From positions 1,319,001 through 1,383,000 of the forward strand of contig NZ_CP036498.1 in assembly GCF_018279705.1 (NCBI RefSeq): a stretch of DNA of 64,000 nt, read 5' to 3'. The notes under the pieces were generated by a model. The model made no database searches. It was not told where the DNA came from and saw nothing but the letters and a program-made list of their open reading frames with translations. Of the stretch, positions 37,357-45,595 are shown piece after piece (position 1 is the first letter of the stretch; every line of letters begins with the position of its first letter). Source of the stretch: Tardiphaga alba. GTDB taxonomy: Bacteria; Pseudomonadota; Alphaproteobacteria; Rhizobiales; Xanthobacteraceae. The position numbers were made by a program, and so were the translations under genes.

Positions 37357-37814
37357 GCTGTTGCCTTCACCGTGGTGCCCGCGCGGGGGCCCGGCGTTTG
37401 ATCGTAGACTTCACAGACCTTGATGACGATACGTCTGAGATCCGTTCCTCCGATCCACTCGTCGATCGTGCCGTGTTCTGCGCCTGCCTTCCCGAACAGG
37501 GCGGTGATCCGGCTGCGATAGGCCGCGACGAGTTCGAGGTCCTGCGGAACTGTTTCATGCAGTTCCGCAGGTCCTTTGATCTGGCACGATGTGTAGTCCG
37601 TCACTCTGGCGACTGTAACGGCGGTCCATCCCTTTGACCAATCCGTTCCCAGGATGGCTGGATATCGGCTTCCTGCAACGAGTACGGCCAGCATGTCGGG
37701 CCGCACGAAGCGAGCGCCTATCCCGCGCGCGATCTGCGGCCATCCTGAAGAGGTTGGCCACGTGATCAGCATCATCACGCGATCGTTGAACAAGGCGCTG
37801 ATGTTTTCAATCAC
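37347..37814 (-). CDS. Pyridoxamine 5'-phosphate oxidase-like flavin-binding protein
   Basis: A 155-residue single-domain protein resembling FMN-binding split barrels (NDRVMMLITWPTSSGWPQIARGIGARF then AVLVAG and VTDYTSCQIKG strands). It is probably a flavin- or heme-binding oxidoreductase, substrate unknown. The proposed start is GTG at 37814 without a strong ribosome-binding site; a later GTG/ATG pair around 37776 is possible but would cut into the fold. It overlaps the regulator-like gene downstream by 10 bp. Confidence 0.65.
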   Translation of the reverse strand: MIENISALFNDRVMMLITWPTSSGWPQIARGIGARFVRPDMLAVLVAGSRYPAILGTDWSKGWTAVTVARVTDYTSCQIKGPAELHETVPQDLELVAAYRSRITALFGKAGAEHGTIDEWIGGTDLRRIVIKVCEVYDQTPGPRAGTTVKATAWS

Positions 37815-37983
37815 GAACCATGGCCCGATGCCGTCTCCACTTAAGGATCTTTTAGGATGTGCTTACGGTGTTTAGCAACCTTTTAAGTACACATTGCAGC
37901 TGACGCAGCTTACCCACCTGCTTGCAACAACGTGCCACGACGATCTCGGTCGTGTGGTCACCAAACGCAAGAAGGGAACAGCG

Positions 37984-38562
37984 ATGACTTCCAACACGAT
38001 ACGGGCTGCGATTATCGATCATCCCGCAGATGTCGGATACGCGGTCACAAGCTGGGGTGAACGTGCGCGAACGAGAATTCCTGCCAGTTCCACATCTGGT
38101 CCGTTCGTGCTGATGGACTACTACGCGCCTGCTGGCTTCGGACCGCCGCGTCATATCCATCGCGCCGACGATGAGTTCTTCATCGTACAATCGGGCACGA
38201 TTGCCGTATGGAGCGAAACGGAAAGCCACGTTGCGAAGCCGGGCGATGTCGTCATTCTGCCCAAGCGGATCGCACACGCGTGGCGCTCCTACGGCGAAGA
38301 TGAAGTTCATCTGCATGTGATCGTCTCGCCGGGAGACTTCGAATGCTTCTTTCGTGAAATCGAGAAAAGCGGCCTCGCGATCACCGATGTCGGCAAGCTC
38401 AGCGCTATCGCCGAACTGGCCGAGATCGACATCATCGGTCCGCCGCTCAGCGATGCGGACATGGCGACCATCCTCAACGCTGCTCAGCATTCGATGCCAG
38501 AGAAACGTTCTCCCGTCAGTCCCGAATCTCCCGACTTCTGGGATCGGCTTCGCGAGGCATGA
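37984..38562 (+). CDS. Cupin-domain protein
   Basis: A 192-residue cytosolic protein with one conserved cupin barrel (about 35-120). Its metal motif G-x5-H-x-H-x4-E is visible as GPPRHIHRADDEF, and the second motif PGDVVILPKRIAHAW carries the later histidine. The C-terminal 60 residues are helical. Activity (dioxygenase, isomerase or sensor) cannot be told. AGAAGGGA precedes the ATG. The 170-bp divergent region to the flavin-barrel gene contains an imperfect GTGCTTA...TAAGTAC dyad near 37857-37890 that may be a shared operator. Confidence 0.8.
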   Translation: MTSNTIRAAIIDHPADVGYAVTSWGERARTRIPASSTSGPFVLMDYYAPAGFGPPRHIHRADDEFFIVQSGTIAVWSETESHVAKPGDVVILPKRIAHAWRSYGEDEVHLHVIVSPGDFECFFREIEKSGLAITDVGKLSAIAELAEIDIIGPPLSDADMATILNAAQHSMPEKRSPVSPESPDFWDRLREA

Positions 38563-38665
38563 CAGCGACATAAGGGAAAAAAGCGCGCCTAATTTGCGTC
38601 CATCCACTGCACTCCTCAATCGATCGCCCCGATCTGCGGTCGTGCATCCAAGGGTTTTCCGATCC

Positions 38666-39487
38666 ATGTTCGACAAAAAATACAGTTCATCCATCGCTAC
38701 CGCCTATATCGACGCAGGCGAAGGCCCCCCGGTCATCCTGGGGCACGGCTTCCTCTGCGACGCACGTATATGGACGCCTCAAATTGCCGAACTGTCCCGG
38801 CGCTATCGCGTGATTGCACCCGATCTCTGGGGCCACGGCGACAGCGGCGCCTTGCCCCGTGGCGTTGCAAACAACCGGCATGTCGCCGAGCAATATCTCG
38901 CACTCATGGACGAGCTTGGCATCGATAAAGCTGCGATCGTCGGCCTTTCCTTCGGTGGGATGTGGGGAGCCGAGATGATCTTTCTGCAACCTGATCGCGT
39001 TGCCGCGCTCGCGCTCATCGGCACATATCTTGGTCCTGAGCCGGAGGCATCGAAGCAGTCCTATTCACAACTGATGGAGACTGTGAGGGATGCTCAAGGC
39101 ATTCCGGCGGCTATGCAAGAGCAGATACTGCGAATCCTGCTTGCCCCGGCAACATTTGAGACGAAACCCGACGTCGTGGCGATCGTGCGTCATGGGATGT
39201 CGCAAATACTGTCGGAGCGCCTTGCGGACAGTGTCCTTCCCATTGGCAAGATGATTTTCGAGCGCCGCGACGCCGCGAGTGACCTGGTCAAGATCAGGTG
39301 TCCCTGCATCGTCATGACCGGTCTGGAAGACGTGCCGCGACCTCCGCGTGAGGGCGAGCAGATGGCAGAACTGATCGGGTGTCCGTTCATTGCGTTGCCC
39401 GGCGCCGGGCATACACCTTGCTTGGAGTCGCCTGACGCCGTCACCGCGAACATCTTGCGCCTGCTACGCTTCGCCCATTGGTCCTGA
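38666..39487 (+). CDS. Alpha/beta-hydrolase
   Basis: A 273-residue cytosolic hydrolase. The nucleophile serine lies in the elbow GLSFGGM, the oxyanion region in LGHGFLCDARIW, and the C-terminal histidine in GAGHTPCLESPDAV. The acid lies in GLEDVPRPPREG, with E or D serving. PDLWGHGDSG is the classic strand-loop. Substrate unknown (ester, lactone or haloalkane). The start at 38666 opens the hydrolase domain. It lies 100 bp after the cupin gene and may belong to the same transcript. Confidence 0.85.
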   Translation: MFDKKYSSSIATAYIDAGEGPPVILGHGFLCDARIWTPQIAELSRRYRVIAPDLWGHGDSGALPRGVANNRHVAEQYLALMDELGIDKAAIVGLSFGGMWGAEMIFLQPDRVAALALIGTYLGPEPEASKQSYSQLMETVRDAQGIPAAMQEQILRILLAPATFETKPDVVAIVRHGMSQILSERLADSVLPIGKMIFERRDAASDLVKIRCPCIVMTGLEDVPRPPREGEQMAELIGCPFIALPGAGHTPCLESPDAVTANILRLLRFAHWS

Positions 39488-39569
39488 TGGGCGTGGATCT
39501 CGGAGTGACGCAGAAGTCGTGCGTCAACGACCCGGCGCGTTAAACGCCACGTACGAACTGGAAGTAACG

Positions 39570-40148
39570 ATGAGAATTGACACTGCAATTGCCAGCGACG
39601 CCGTTTCTCTCACGCAAATCGTCAATGCCGCCTATCGCGGCAGCGGTGGAAGTGTAGGATGGACGGCGGAAACGGATCTGATCTCCGGCGCGCGGATTCG
39701 ACTCGCTGACATGGAAGCGATGATTGCCGATCCGACGATCACGATACTGGTCGCGCGCGATGACCGTCATATCGATCCACTGGGATGTATCGCGGTCGAA
39801 AACGATGACGAAAGCTGCATGCTCTCTATGCTGGCGGTCGATCCGGCCATTCAGGGCGCGCGTATCGGTCGTCGATTGCTATAGAGCGCCGAGTGTCTGG
39901 CCAGCGAAAGAGGGGCGCGTGTTGCGAGAATGACCGTCATCAAGCAACGCCATATGCTGATCGCTTGGTATGCGCGTTGCGGCTTCATCGATACCGGGCG
40001 AACCGAGCCCTTTCCTTATGGCGACGATAGCGTGGGCACATTCCTGCGGGACGACTTGCAGTTTGTCGTCCTTGCCAAGCAATTCGATACGCGCTGGGTC
40101 TGACCCGCCTCAGACGACAATGCTCAACCGCTTTGCCGCGCGCGTGAT
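39570..40148 (+). pseudogene. GNAT acetyltransferase broken by an in-frame stop
   Basis: Residues 1-104 are a convincing GNAT N-terminus: VNAAYRG helix, then MLAVDPAIQGARIGRRLL with the Q-x-x-x-x-G acetyl-CoA loop. Translation stops at TAG (39882-39884), where relatives have Glu. Beyond it the same frame continues with the missing half (LASERGARVARM, the HMLIAWYARCGF helix and LRDDLQFVVLAK), so the gene reads as a single ancestral enzyme with a nonsense change. Near 40080 the frame runs on into an unconvincing tail to a TGA at 40146, overlapping the convergent helicase gene, so a second lesion is possible. Confidence 0.72.
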
Positions 40149-41219
40149 GCCGGTATAGAGCCAGCGCGCGCGGCTGTCCTGAAACGCAAAACTCTCGTCA
40201 AACAGCACCACGTCGTCCCATTGCGAGCCCTGGCTCTTGTGCACGGTCAGCACATAGCCGTAGTCGAATTCGTCATAGGGCTTGCGTTGCTCCCAGGGCA
40301 GCGTCTCGACGCCCCCGGTGAAGCAGTCGGCGCGCACCGAGACTTTCGTGACCTTCCCGCCAAAATCCTCGTCCGGCATGATCCGCATGGTGACGATGGC
40401 GGATTTCGACGTGGCGCGCGCACGCACGCGCCACAATCCGCCGTTGAATAGCGCCTTCTTACGATTGTTACGTAGGCAGACGAGCTTGTCATCGGCGACA
40501 GGCAACGGGTCGGTCAGGCCGAGTTTCTCGCGGATGCGCATATTGTAGGCGCGGCGCGTGTTGTTGCGGCCGACCAGCACCTGATCGGCGGCCATCACGC
40601 GTTCCGGATCGAGCGATTTTCGCGAGACGACCTCGCTGTCGCCGAATGTGCCGATGCTGAGCGGACGGCCTTCACGCACATCCATCGACATGCGGACGAT
40701 AGGATCGTGCTCGGCCTGTCGATGCACCTCGGTGAGCATCGCGTCGGGTTCGCTACTGGTGAAGAAGCCGCCGCCCTGGATCGGCGGCAACTGCGCGGGA
40801 TCACCGAGCACGAGCAACGGGCAGTCGAAGGACAGCAGGTCGCGGCCCAGTTCGGCATCCACCATCGAGCATTCATCGACGATGATCAGTTTGGCCTTGG
40901 ACGCGGGTGCATCGTCCCAGAGTTCGAAATTCGGGGTTTCCTCGCCGGTCTCGCGGGCGCGATAGATCAGCGAATGGATGGTGGAGGCTTCGTGGCAGCC
41001 TTTGTTGCGCATCACCAGCGCCGCCTTGCCGGTGAAGGCGGCATATTTCACGTCGCCATCGACATCATCGGCCACATGGCGCGCAAGTGTGGTCTTGCCC
41101 GTGCCGGCGAAGCCGAACAGGCGGAACACTTGCGGCGTGCCGTTCTGGCCGGGTTTGGCCTTCAGCCAATCGCCCACGGCTTTGAGCGCGGCGTCCTGAT
41201 GCGGGGTGAAACTGGTCAT
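40110..41219 (-). CDS. RecD/Dda-like superfamily 1 DNA helicase
   Basis: A 369-residue ATP-dependent 5'-3' helicase-like protein. Walker A is GFAGTGKTT (36-44), Walker B DECSMVD (115-121), motif III GDPAQLPP (139-146), and C-terminal motifs VLTVHKSQGSQWDDVVL and YTGITRA complete a RecD2/Dda-type core. It is short, with no added domains. Probably cytosolic, acting in recombination, repair or replication-fork rescue. Monocistronic, convergent with the GNAT pseudogene, overlapping its run-on tail by 39 bp. Confidence 0.88.
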   Translation of the reverse strand: MTSFTPHQDAALKAVGDWLKAKPGQNGTPQVFRLFGFAGTGKTTLARHVADDVDGDVKYAAFTGKAALVMRNKGCHEASTIHSLIYRARETGEETPNFELWDDAPASKAKLIIVDECSMVDAELGRDLLSFDCPLLVLGDPAQLPPIQGGGFFTSSEPDAMLTEVHRQAEHDPIVRMSMDVREGRPLSIGTFGDSEVVSRKSLDPERVMAADQVLVGRNNTRRAYNMRIREKLGLTDPLPVADDKLVCLRNNRKKALFNGGLWRVRARATSKSAIVTMRIMPDEDFGGKVTKVSVRADCFTGGVETLPWEQRKPYDEFDYGYVLTVHKSQGSQWDDVVLFDESFAFQDSRARWLYTGITRAAKRLSIVV

Positions 41220-41381
41220 TGGATCTCGGGAAGGCGGCCGCTATGGCGGCGACTCGGTGGATGAAGCTAACCATTCAGGCGGCCGGCGCAAGCGCACGAC
41301 CGATGCGCCCATATGGACGGTTGCCCTGATGCGCGGGATGGCCCAGTTATAGACCATTGCCTGCCGCGAGAGGAGACCGGA

Positions 41382-41771
41382 TTGGAACGCACACTGCTTC
41401 AGATCGCACTGGCGATTGCCGGCCTCGTCGCCATCCTGTTCGGGCTCACCGGCGTGCTGTTCGGCACCAGCCTGTCCGGCGTCGCCACCATCGGTGTCAC
41501 GATGGAAGGCTATGTGCGCTTCATCAAGGGCGTGCTGATTGCCGCCGGCCTGATCTACTGGTCGGCGATCCCGCATGTGGAGAAGCGCGGCGAACGGATC
41601 GCGGTGGTGAGCTTCATTCTGATGTTCGGTGCCGCCGGTCGTCTGCTGGCGGTGATCGGCCACGGCTTTCCGACGGTGGGGTTGCTGGTCAGCCTGATTG
41701 GCGAACTCGTCGTCGTGCCGCTGATCTGGCTGTGGCATCGCCGCCTGGTGCGGCATGGAGCGCCGGCGTGA
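41382..41771 (+). CDS. DUF4345-like small membrane protein
   Basis: A 129-residue protein with four hydrophobic segments and DUF4345-like features; a paralogue of the protein at 19851. I choose the TTG at 41382 because AGGAG sits at ideal distance (six nt); the frame extends upstream to 41313 but with non-family sequence. Its stop overlaps the next gene by four bases (GTGA), so the pair is translationally coupled. Function unknown. Confidence 0.7.
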   Translation: MERTLLQIALAIAGLVAILFGLTGVLFGTSLSGVATIGVTMEGYVRFIKGVLIAAGLIYWSAIPHVEKRGERIAVVSFILMFGAAGRLLAVIGHGFPTVGLLVSLIGELVVVPLIWLWHRRLVRHGAPA

Positions 41772-41923
41772 AGCGTGTCGGCGTCTGGCTGGTCTATATC
41801 GTCGGCGCGCTGTCGATCGGCTATCTCGCGCTGTTTGCCTGGCACATGTGGGGCAAACCGGATCTGACGCCGGGCGATCCCATCAAGATTTTCCGCAAGC
41901 AGGATGCGCCGAGTTATTCGTGA
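41768..41923 (+). CDS. Single-helix membrane peptide (51 aa), coupled to the DUF4345-like gene
   Basis: A 51-residue protein with one hydrophobic segment (about residues 6-26) and a hydrophilic C-terminal tail (KPDLTPGDPIKIFRKQD). It starts with GTG inside the GTGA overlap with the preceding stop codon, the best evidence that it is real. No recognised family; possibly a subunit or regulator of its neighbour. Confidence 0.6.
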   Translation: MKRVGVWLVYIVGALSIGYLALFAWHMWGKPDLTPGDPIKIFRKQDAPSYS

Positions 41924-41940
41924 CGTTCAACTCAACCTGT

Positions 41941-42058
41941 CGTCGCCCGGCCAAGCGCGCAATTGCGCGCTGGGACCGGGCGATCCAGTAGGCGCTGGCA
42001 GTCGTGATAAGGCCGAGAAGTCGCCGTGTACTGGATCACCCGCTTTCGCGGGTGATGA
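41941..42058. repeat. Bradyrhizobium-type intergenic repeat
   Basis: Contains the perfect palindrome GCGCGCAATTGCGCGC (41956-41971) flanked by CGCCCGG/CCGGGCG arms, then TCACCCGC-TTTC-GCGGGTGA (42036-42055) with GGATC/GGTGATG context. The CCCGCTTTCGCGGGTGATGACA block is a well-known dispersed element of Bradyrhizobium-like genomes. It lies between convergent transcription units and may terminate flbD transcription. Confidence 0.75.
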
Positions 42059-42084
42059 CAGACTGAGGATCGACGAACGCAGGC

Positions 42085-43470
42085 TTAGGCCGCGCCCATC
42101 ATCCCGCGATAATCGCCTGAACCCGCACCGGCTGGTGTGATCGGCAGGCCGCCATCCGCATATTCGTTCAGCTTGTTGCGCAATGTGCGGATCGAGATGC
42201 CGAGAATGTTCGCCGCGTGGGTGCGGTTGCCGAGGCAGTGCTTCAGCGTCTCCAGGATCAGGTCGCGTTCCACATCCGCCACCGTGCGGCCGACCAGCGC
42301 GCGCGTCACCGTCTCGGCGGCCATGGTCGCATGAGCCACGGCCGGCGAGGTCTTGGCAAGGTCGAGACGATCGCCATCGGGCGTCAGGATCGCATCAGCA
42401 CCGATCTCGTCGCCCGAGGACATCAGCACCGAACGGTGGATGGTGTTTTCGAGCTCGCGCACATTGCCCTGCCAGCGATTGCCGGTGAGGACGCGGCGTG
42501 CGTCCGCCGAGAGCGGACGCACCGGCACGCCATTGGCTTCGGCATATTTCTTGGCGAAATGCTGCGCGAGTTCGAGAATATCGGCAGGACGATCGCGCAG
42601 CGCCGGGATCTTCAGGTTGACGACGTTGAGACGGAACAGCAAGTCCTCGCGGAACGTGCCCGCCTTCACCGCATCCGACAGGTTGCGGTTCGACGTGGCG
42701 ATGATGCGGATATCCACCGGCACGGGCTTGGTGCCGCCGACACGGTCGATCACACGTTCCTGAATGGCGCGCAGCAACTTCGACTGCAGTCGCACATCCA
42801 TTTCCGAGATTTCGTCCAGCAGCAGCGTGCCGCCGGTGGCTTCCTCGAATTTGCCGATGCGGCGCGCGATGGCGCCGGTGAAGGCACCCTTCTCGTGGCC
42901 GAACAGTTCGGACTCCAGGAGATGTTCGGGAATGGCCGCGCAGTTGATCGAGATGAACGGCTTCTTCGATCGGTTCGAACGGTTGTGCACATAGCGCGCC
43001 AGCACTTCCTTGCCGGTGCCGCTTTCGCCGGTGATCATCACCGAGGCGTCGGAGCCGGCGATCTGTTGCGCCAGCTTCACCACCTTGCCCATCATCTCGT
43101 CGCGATAGATCAGGTCGCGCGCGTCATTGGCGACGGCGCCGAGCACGGCGGCGATCAGTTCCGGATCGGGCGGCAGCGGGATGTATTCTTTCGCGCCGGC
43201 ATGGATCGCGGCCACGGCGGCGCGAGCATCGCTGGTGATGCCGCAGGCCACGATGGGCACGTGGATGTGCTCGGCCTCGAGCCGCATCACGAGGTCGCGG
43301 ATGTCGAGCGCGACGTCGACCAGCAGAAGGTCTGCGCCCTTGCCCGATCGCAGCACGTTCATGGCCTGGTCGAGGCCTTCGGCGTGCACCACCGAGGCGC
43401 CGTTATCCATGGCGATCTTGGTCGCCGTTGTGAGCTGCCCTTTCAGGGTGCCGACGATGAGAAGCCGCAT
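42085..43470 (-). CDS. flbD: Sigma-54-dependent flagellar regulator FlbD (NtrC family)
   Basis: A 461-residue enhancer-binding activator of late flagellar genes. The receiver-like domain (1-115) is atypical: the first strand LLIVGTLKG lacks the usual paired acidic residues, although LLLVDVALD keeps the phosphorylatable Asp. The AAA+ domain (about 130-370) has GESGTGKE and the sigma-54 contact loop GAFTGA; the C-terminus is a Fis-type helix-turn-helix (HAANILGISIRTLRNKL). AGGAG lies 6 nt before the ATG. Last gene of the fliF-flbD cluster, as in Caulobacter relatives. Confidence 0.92.
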   Translation of the reverse strand: MRLLIVGTLKGQLTTATKIAMDNGASVVHAEGLDQAMNVLRSGKGADLLLVDVALDIRDLVMRLEAEHIHVPIVACGITSDARAAVAAIHAGAKEYIPLPPDPELIAAVLGAVANDARDLIYRDEMMGKVVKLAQQIAGSDASVMITGESGTGKEVLARYVHNRSNRSKKPFISINCAAIPEHLLESELFGHEKGAFTGAIARRIGKFEEATGGTLLLDEISEMDVRLQSKLLRAIQERVIDRVGGTKPVPVDIRIIATSNRNLSDAVKAGTFREDLLFRLNVVNLKIPALRDRPADILELAQHFAKKYAEANGVPVRPLSADARRVLTGNRWQGNVRELENTIHRSVLMSSGDEIGADAILTPDGDRLDLAKTSPAVAHATMAAETVTRALVGRTVADVERDLILETLKHCLGNRTHAANILGISIRTLRNKLNEYADGGLPITPAGAGSGDYRGMMGAA

Positions 43471-43519
43471 GGTGATCTCCTGTTATCCTGAGCGCGCCAT
43501 GGCCGGCGCGACGAGTCCG

Positions 43520-43861
43520 TTAATTGTCGGCCTTGATGATTTCGGTCATGGTGACGCCGAGTTTTTCCTCGACCAGCACCACTTCGCCGCGCGCCACCAG
43601 TCGGTTGTTCACATAGATGTCGATCGCTTCGCCGACGCGGCGGTCGAGTTCGAGCACCGTGCCCGGCCCGAGCTTCAGCAATTCGCCCACATCCATCTTG
43701 GAGCGTCCGAGCACGGCCGAGACCTGAACCGGCACGTCGAAGACCGCCTCAAGATCCGCTGCGATGCGCGTGATGTTTTCTTCCTCGGCATAACCGATAT
43801 CGCCATTCACCATCGGCTCATTGGCGTTGAGATCGGGAAGCGGGACCTGTGGATCGCTCAT
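43520..43861 (-). CDS. fliN: Flagellar motor switch protein FliN
   Basis: A 113-residue protein of the cytoplasmic C-ring. The C-terminal SpoA domain (about 35-110) contains the blocks VPVQVSAVLGRSKMDVGELL, VLELDRRVGEAIDIYVNN and VARGEVVLVEEKLGVTMTEI, all typical of FliN. The N-terminal 35 residues are acidic and probably flexible. GAGGA is well placed before the ATG. The gene lies between fliH and flbD, 19 and 49 bp away. Confidence 0.93.
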   Translation of the reverse strand: MSDPQVPLPDLNANEPMVNGDIGYAEEENITRIAADLEAVFDVPVQVSAVLGRSKMDVGELLKLGPGTVLELDRRVGEAIDIYVNNRLVARGEVVLVEEKLGVTMTEIIKADN

Positions 43862-43880
43862 GGTTCAGTCCTCACGGCAC

Positions 43881-44501
43881 TCAAGCCTGATTGCGGGACG
43901 CCATATAGCGTCCGACGAGTTCATTGATTTTGGCGCTGATGGCCGCGCGTTCCAGCACGACACCGCCATCGGCCCATTCGATCTTGCAGTCGCCGTTCTC
44001 GATATCCGGTTCGGCGAGGATCACGAGACGTCCGGCAAAACCGCTCTGCTTGGCCTGCTTCTCGATGCGCTCGCGCGCTTCGTCATACAAAGCGTCGTTG
44101 ATGCGGACGACCAGATGCGGCGTTGCCACGAGGTGCTTGAAGCAGTCGTGAACCAGCGCCATGATTTCGGTCAGCGGCTCGCGGGCCACCAACTCGTCGC
44201 ACAGCTTGCGCGCCACGGCGACGGCGACATCGACGGCCTCGGTCTCCATCTTGGTCGCTATGCCGCCAAAACCCTGCGAGATCGATCCGATAGCGACACC
44301 GATCTGCTCGAGCGCCAGCGCCATGCGGCGGTCGGCTTCGGCCTTGGCTTCGCGCTGCGCGGCATCGAAGCCTGCGCGATAGGCTTGGGCTTCGGCCTGT
44401 GCGATTTTCTCGGCGACTTCGGCCGGCGTGATGACGGGCGCGCGCGCCTTGTCGGGCGCTGCGAAGTCCATGTCGAACATGAATTTGGCGGGGGCGGCCA
44501 T
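43881..44501 (-). CDS. fliH: Flagellar export apparatus regulator FliH
   Basis: A 206-residue FliH-like protein that binds the export ATPase FliI and links it to the C-ring. The central region (about 30-70) is a helix-rich stretch, KIAQAEAQAYRAGFDAAQREAKAEAD, of the kind expected in the FliH coiled coil; the C-terminal domain contains the VEVAVAVARKLCDEL-type helix and the acidic region around DIENGDCKIEWADGG. The ATG at 44501 shares one base with the fliG stop (TGATG). A TTG three bases upstream is disregarded. Confidence 0.88.
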   Translation of the reverse strand: MAAPAKFMFDMDFAAPDKARAPVITPAEVAEKIAQAEAQAYRAGFDAAQREAKAEADRRMALALEQIGVAIGSISQGFGGIATKMETEAVDVAVAVARKLCDELVAREPLTEIMALVHDCFKHLVATPHLVVRINDALYDEARERIEKQAKQSGFAGRLVILAEPDIENGDCKIEWADGGVVLERAAISAKINELVGRYMASRNQA

Positions 44502-45592
44502 CAATACACCAGCTCGTCGTCGGCGCGGTTCTTGGTCAGCACGATTTCGCCCTTGGCGGCGAGGTCCTTGGCGAGATTGACGAGCAGCGCCTGCGCCTCG
44601 TCGACATCGCGCAGACGCACCGGTCCCAGCGCGGCCATGTCGTCGGTCAGCATCTTGGCCGCGCGCGACGACATATTGCCCATGAAGAAGGCCCGGACTT
44701 CCTCATTCGCGCTCTTCAGCGCGATGCCGAGCTTATCCTTGTCGATATTGCGCATCAGCGTCTGCGCCGAGCCGGCATCGAGCTTGATCAGGTCGTCGAA
44801 GGTGAACATCAGCGCCTTGATGCGCTCGGCCGCTTCACGGTTGTCTTCTTCCAGCGAGGTGATGAAGCGCGTTTCCGTCTGGCGATCGAAATTATTGAAA
44901 ATTTCAGCCATCACCTCGTGGGCGTCGCGGCGGCGGGTCTGCGACAGGTTGGACATGAACTCGACGCGGAGCGTCTGCTCGACGCGCTCGATCACTTCCT
45001 TCTGCACCGCTTCCATCTTCAGCATGCGGTTGACCACGTCGAGCGCGAGGTCTTCGGGCAGAATGCCGAGCACGCGGGCGGCGTGTTCGGATTTCAGCTT
45101 CGACAGCACCACGGCGACGGTCTGCGGATATTCGTTCTTGAGGTAGTTGGCGAGCACCTCTTCCTGCACGTTGGAGAGCTTCTCCCACATGTTACGGCCG
45201 GCCGGGCCGCGGATTTCTTCCATGATGCCGGTGACGCGTTCGGCCGGCAGATACTGGGTCAGCAGTCGCTCGGTGGCGTCGAAGGTGCCCATCAGGGCGC
45301 CCGAGGCCGACATCCGCGACACGAATTCGAGCATCAGGTCTTCGACCGTATCGGGCTCGATGGTGCCGAGATTGGACATGTGGGACGAGAGTTCGCGCAC
45401 TTCGTCATCGTCGAGCAGCGACCAGACCTTGCCGCCGTATTTTTCGCCGAGTGCCAGCATCAGGATGGCCGCGCGCTTCGGGCCGCTGATCGGCTTCGAG
45501 GGCGCGCGTCCGCTCTGGCGCGCAGCAAGGCCGGCGACGACCGTTGCGATGTCGCTGGAATTGTCGTCGGCGAGTTGCGGGACTGCTGCCAT
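44501..45592 (-). CDS. fliG: Flagellar motor switch protein FliG
   Basis: A 363-residue C-ring protein that converts stator torque into rotation. All three domains are present: N-terminal FliF-binding (about 40-115), middle (about 135-230, with [20 protein letters not shown]) and C-terminal torque domain with a charged helix ([35 protein letters not shown]). The N-terminal 30 residues are extra. Begins 3 nt after fliF ends and overlaps fliH by one base, so translation is tightly linked. Confidence 0.95.
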   Translation of the reverse strand: MAAVPQLADDNSSDIATVVAGLAARQSGRAPSKPISGPKRAAILMLALGEKYGGKVWSLLDDDEVRELSSHMSNLGTIEPDTVEDLMLEFVSRMSASGALMGTFDATERLLTQYLPAERVTGIMEEIRGPAGRNMWEKLSNVQEEVLANYLKNEYPQTVAVVLSKLKSEHAARVLGILPEDLALDVVNRMLKMEAVQKEVIERVEQTLRVEFMSNLSQTRRRDAHEVMAEIFNNFDRQTETRFITSLEEDNREAAERIKALMFTFDDLIKLDAGSAQTLMRNIDKDKLGIALKSANEEVRAFFMGNMSSRAAKMLTDDMAALGPVRLRDVDEAQALLVNLAKDLAAKGEIVLTKNRADDELVY

Positions 45593-45595
45593 CGA

